From NCBI GenBank assembly GCA_031292095.1, contig JARLHU010000049.1:1-64000 (forward strand): a stretch of DNA of 64,000 nucleotides. The letters run 5' to 3'. A program made the translations under genes and the position numbers. Origin of the DNA: Desulfosporosinus sp. Lineage in GTDB: Bacteria; Bacillota; Desulfitobacteriia; Desulfitobacteriales; Desulfitobacteriaceae. Under the pieces are notes generated by a model. It saw nothing but the letters and a program-made list of their open reading frames with translations. It searched no databases and was not told where the DNA came from. Shown here piece by piece: positions 61,556-64,000 of the stretch; position 1 is the first letter of the stretch; each line of letters begins with the position of its first letter.

Positions 61556-62179
61556 GTGGTTAAATTAAATTTTTGGGAGAGGTTATTTCCCGTAAAACAT
61601 GATTTTTATAAAATGATTGGGGATCAGGCGGAAGCATCTAGCAACGTGGTAGGATATTTAAGTCGTTGGCTTAGCAGTCGTTCACAAGAAGATTACCAGC
61701 TATTATTACATGAGGCGGGTGAGGCAGATCGGTTACGGTTTATTATGGAAGACAATCTGATCGAGGCCTTTGTCACGCCTTTTGATCGACAGGACATATA
61801 TTCTGTTTCTGTAGAAATGGCTAGGATTGTAGAATACGCAAAATCAACGCTTACGGAAATGGAAGCGTTTGAAGTGTTTGAGGATTCAATTATTCAGAAT
61901 ATGGTCCAACAATTAAAGGTTGGGACAGATCAACTTTCTGAGGCGATCCATCTCTTAAAAAAAGATCCGCGTTTGTCTCAAGCTCAAATAGGTAAGATTC
62001 GCAAGGTCCAGCTAATAATTGAGGACGAGTATCGCGCTGGTATGGTGGCGTTATTCAATAATCCAGACCCGATGCAGGCCTTAAAATATCGAGAAGTTTA
62101 CCACCATATTAAAGACGCAGAGGTCTACTTGGGATATACTACAGATACTTTACATAAAATTGTCGTGCGAGTGGTTTAA
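61556..62179 (+). CDS. DUF47 family protein (PhoU-like)
   Basis: FYKMIGDQAEASSNVVGYLSRWL...EADRLRFIMEDNLIEAFVTPFDRQDIYSVSVEMARIVEY; adjacent to PiT. Confidence 0.93.
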   Translation: MVKLNFWERLFPVKHDFYKMIGDQAEASSNVVGYLSRWLSSRSQEDYQLLLHEAGEADRLRFIMEDNLIEAFVTPFDRQDIYSVSVEMARIVEYAKSTLTEMEAFEVFEDSIIQNMVQQLKVGTDQLSEAIHLLKKDPRLSQAQIGKIRKVQLIIEDEYRAGMVALFNNPDPMQALKYREVYHHIKDAEVYLGYTTDTLHKIVVRVV

Positions 62180-62186
62180 GCTTCAG

Positions 62187-63002
62187 TTAATTGTCTGCCT
62201 TTACTTCCTCGATTAGCTGCGCGATAGTTAAATTAATTTCTGGGAAATTCAGTTTTAGCTTCTCTAGTGTTGTTACTATTTTTTCAAGTATTAGATAGTC
62301 TCTAAACCATCTGTGATCAGAGGGGACTACATACCAAGGTGCTTGTTCAGTACTACAATTAGAAAGCACATCGGCATAACAATTTTGATATTTGTCCCAG
62401 AACTTTCTCTCAGCAAGATCAGCCATTGAGAACTTCCAATGCTTTTCAGGTACTTCTAAGCGACTGAGGAGCTTTTTTTGCTGAAATTCTTTTGAAATAT
62501 GCAAGAAGAACTTTAAAACGATCGTTCCGTTGCTGACAAGATACTTTTCAAACTCTACTATTTCCTTGAATCTAGCCGCTGCAGTCTGATCGTCAATCGT
62601 TTTATGGACTCGTGTCACAAGGACATCTTCATAATAGGAGCGGTTAAACACTGTAATATGACCTTTAAGTGGGGTTGCTTTGTGAGCCCTCCATAGATAG
62701 TCGTGCTCAAATTCTTCTGGGGTTGGTTGCTTAAAGCTCTGAACTGCAAAGCCATTGGGATTCACTCCTGCTAAAGCCTTTTTAACAGTACCATCCTTGC
62801 CGCTACAATCCATACCCTGTAATATTATTAGGAGGCCGAATTTTTTAGAGGCAATGAAGACCTCTTGAAGTTCAAGGAACCTTTCTTGGAGCGCTAAATA
62901 CTTTTCTAGAATATCTTTTTTCTCTAACTTGTCCGTATCAACTGGACTAAAATCTTTTAAACTCACCTTTTGATTAGAACTAAGAATATAATTTTTTAAC
63001 AT
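62187..63002 (-). CDS. Polyphosphate kinase 2 family protein
   Basis: LLIILQGMDCSGKDGTVKKALAGVNPNGFAVQSFKQPTPEEFEHDYLWRAHKATPLKGHITVFNRSYYEDVLVTRVH; ATG at 63002. Confidence 0.95.
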   Translation of the reverse strand: MLKNYILSSNQKVSLKDFSPVDTDKLEKKDILEKYLALQERFLELQEVFIASKKFGLLIILQGMDCSGKDGTVKKALAGVNPNGFAVQSFKQPTPEEFEHDYLWRAHKATPLKGHITVFNRSYYEDVLVTRVHKTIDDQTAAARFKEIVEFEKYLVSNGTIVLKFFLHISKEFQQKKLLSRLEVPEKHWKFSMADLAERKFWDKYQNCYADVLSNCSTEQAPWYVVPSDHRWFRDYLILEKIVTTLEKLKLNFPEINLTIAQLIEEVKADN

Positions 63003-63112
63003 ATAGAACTCCTTTCGATCAAAAAAGACTTGGTTTGGAATATAATAAATCATAAATTCGTAGTATTATATTAAACAGGGGGCAATTCACTTACCCCCTG
63101 TTTAGTATAATA

Positions 63113-63592
63113 CTATTTAGCTTTCTTCTTGCTTTTACACTTGCATTTAGCGAGTTTTACTTTCTTACCTTTACATTTACACTTAACTATCTTTTCTTTA
63201 CTGTCCTGTTTTTTCATTTTTTTATTCACAAAGGTATTCAGCTCCACTAAAAGTTTTGCGAATTTATCTTCTAATTCTGCTATCTTAAGCTCAAGGCTTT
63301 TGACATCCTGACGATCCAGATCATCTTCATCAGATGGGACTTCATTTTCAGATTCAGGTATAGGTAAAGCCGTAGTTTCACTTTCAGATACAAGTATAGG
63401 TAAGGCCGTAGCTTCATCTTCAGATACAAGTATAGGTAAGGCCGTAGTTTCACTTTCGGATTCAGGCATAGGTAAGGCCGTAGCTTCATCTTCAGACACA
63501 GGTAAGGCTGTAGTTTCAGTTACCGGTACCGCAGCAACTTCTTCTGATAGGTCATGTTCCTCTATACGATTAGCGACTTTTCTTACCATCAT
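63113..63592 (-). CDS. Acidic-repeat protein with Lys/Cys-rich C-terminal tail
   Basis: 12-aa repeats (DEATALPILVSE/SETTALPILVSE), tail KCKCKGKKVKLAKCKCKSKKKAK. Confidence 0.8.
   Translation of the reverse strand: MMVRKVANRIEEHDLSEEVAAVPVTETTALPVSEDEATALPMPESESETTALPILVSEDEATALPILVSESETTALPIPESENEVPSDEDDLDRQDVKSLELKIAELEDKFAKLLVELNTFVNKKMKKQDSKEKIVKCKCKGKKVKLAKCKCKSKKKAK
63346..63520. repeat. 36-bp tandem repeat within a coding region
   Basis: Unit like tcagatacaagtataggtaaggccgtagcttcatct, 4-5 partly diverged copies. Confidence 0.85.
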
Positions 63593-63652
63593 AAAACCCC
63601 CAATTATTATTTTAATCGTCCGCTATGTTTCAGACTAGACTAGATTATTTAA

Positions 63653-63692
63653 GTTATATACTTGTAGTTATTACAAGTATATAACTTTTCTC
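63653..63692. terminator. Terminator hairpin
   Basis: AGTTATATACTTGTAgttatTACAAGTATATAACTttt. Confidence 0.8.
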
Positions 63693-63699
63693 ACCAAAA

Positions 63700-64000
63700 T
63701 CAAGATTCAATTCCTTTATAGGAAATTATAGGTACGAATTTTGGGCGATTAAGAGCTACTTCGTCGGGAAGGGTTTCACGTAGGTTAGAATTAAGGGAAA
63801 TTTCCTGACTATTAAGAATGTCCTTGCCTCTTTTATCGATTTTATTATAGGTGCCGTCTAAATTTAGCACTCTTGATTTCGAGGTATCTTGCAAGGCTAG
63901 ATCTAAAATATTCATGACTTTCCCTCGAGCAATTGGATCCTCAACTGGAAACAAAAGTTCAACCCTTCTATCTAAATTTCGCTTCATCAAATCGGCACTG
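63700..64000 (-). CDS. ppk1: Polyphosphate kinase 1, C-terminal part (runs off the window)
   Basis: Reverse strand reads SADLMKRNLDRRVELLFPVEDPIARGKVMNILDLALQDTSKSRVLNLDGTY, a PPK1 C-terminal signature; frame open to 64000. Confidence 0.92.
   Translation of the reverse strand, partial: SADLMKRNLDRRVELLFPVEDPIARGKVMNILDLALQDTSKSRVLNLDGTYNKIDKRGKDILNSQEISLNSNLRETLPDEVALNRPKFVPIISYKGIES

Noticed and set aside
63346-63520. Regular repeats that superficially resemble a CRISPR array
   Set aside because: Units are contiguous without unique spacers and are in frame within an ORF.
1-64000. tRNA or rRNA genes
   Set aside because: No recognisable tRNA cloverleaf/TTCRANNC context or rRNA core sequences were noticed; a tRNAscan/barrnap run would settle this.

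Overview
This reads as a chromosomal window from a low-GC, Desulfosporosinus/Desulfitobacterium-like Firmicute; the taxon is inferred from gene content only. Ordinary modules: ilvB-ilvN; two-component genes; urtABCDE plus ureABCEFGD; an amidase with CWB2 repeats; aguA-aguB; pheA; a CheY/CheC/GGDEF cluster; and a phosphate/polyphosphate block (PiT, DUF47, PPK2, PPK1). Accessory region (about 8-29 kb): gene fragments (frameshifted RelE-type toxin, serine-recombinase stub, PAS fragment, HU pseudogene) border a TIR-domain gene, a four-gene DUF499 / DUF3780 / DUF1156 methylase / PLD-SNF2 helicase module (Hma-like), and a three-gene overlapping cassette. That cassette encodes a divergent nitrilase-fold protein, a 187-aa middle protein and a Rad50/SMC-like ATPase, and is my best candidate for an undescribed defence system. 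Region 47-58.3 kb: an orphan RNA polymerase alpha paralog, a CooC-like ATPase, a sigma-region-4-like protein, two P-II proteins, and a segmental duplication of an APC transporter. The duplication split a PP2C phosphatase from its kinase. Both APC copies carry a two-part structured 5' leader, and the second part shows a compensatory base change between the copies. An archaeal-type methenyl-H4MPT cyclohydrolase (mch) gene also stands out. All family assignments are by reading motifs; no database search was run.
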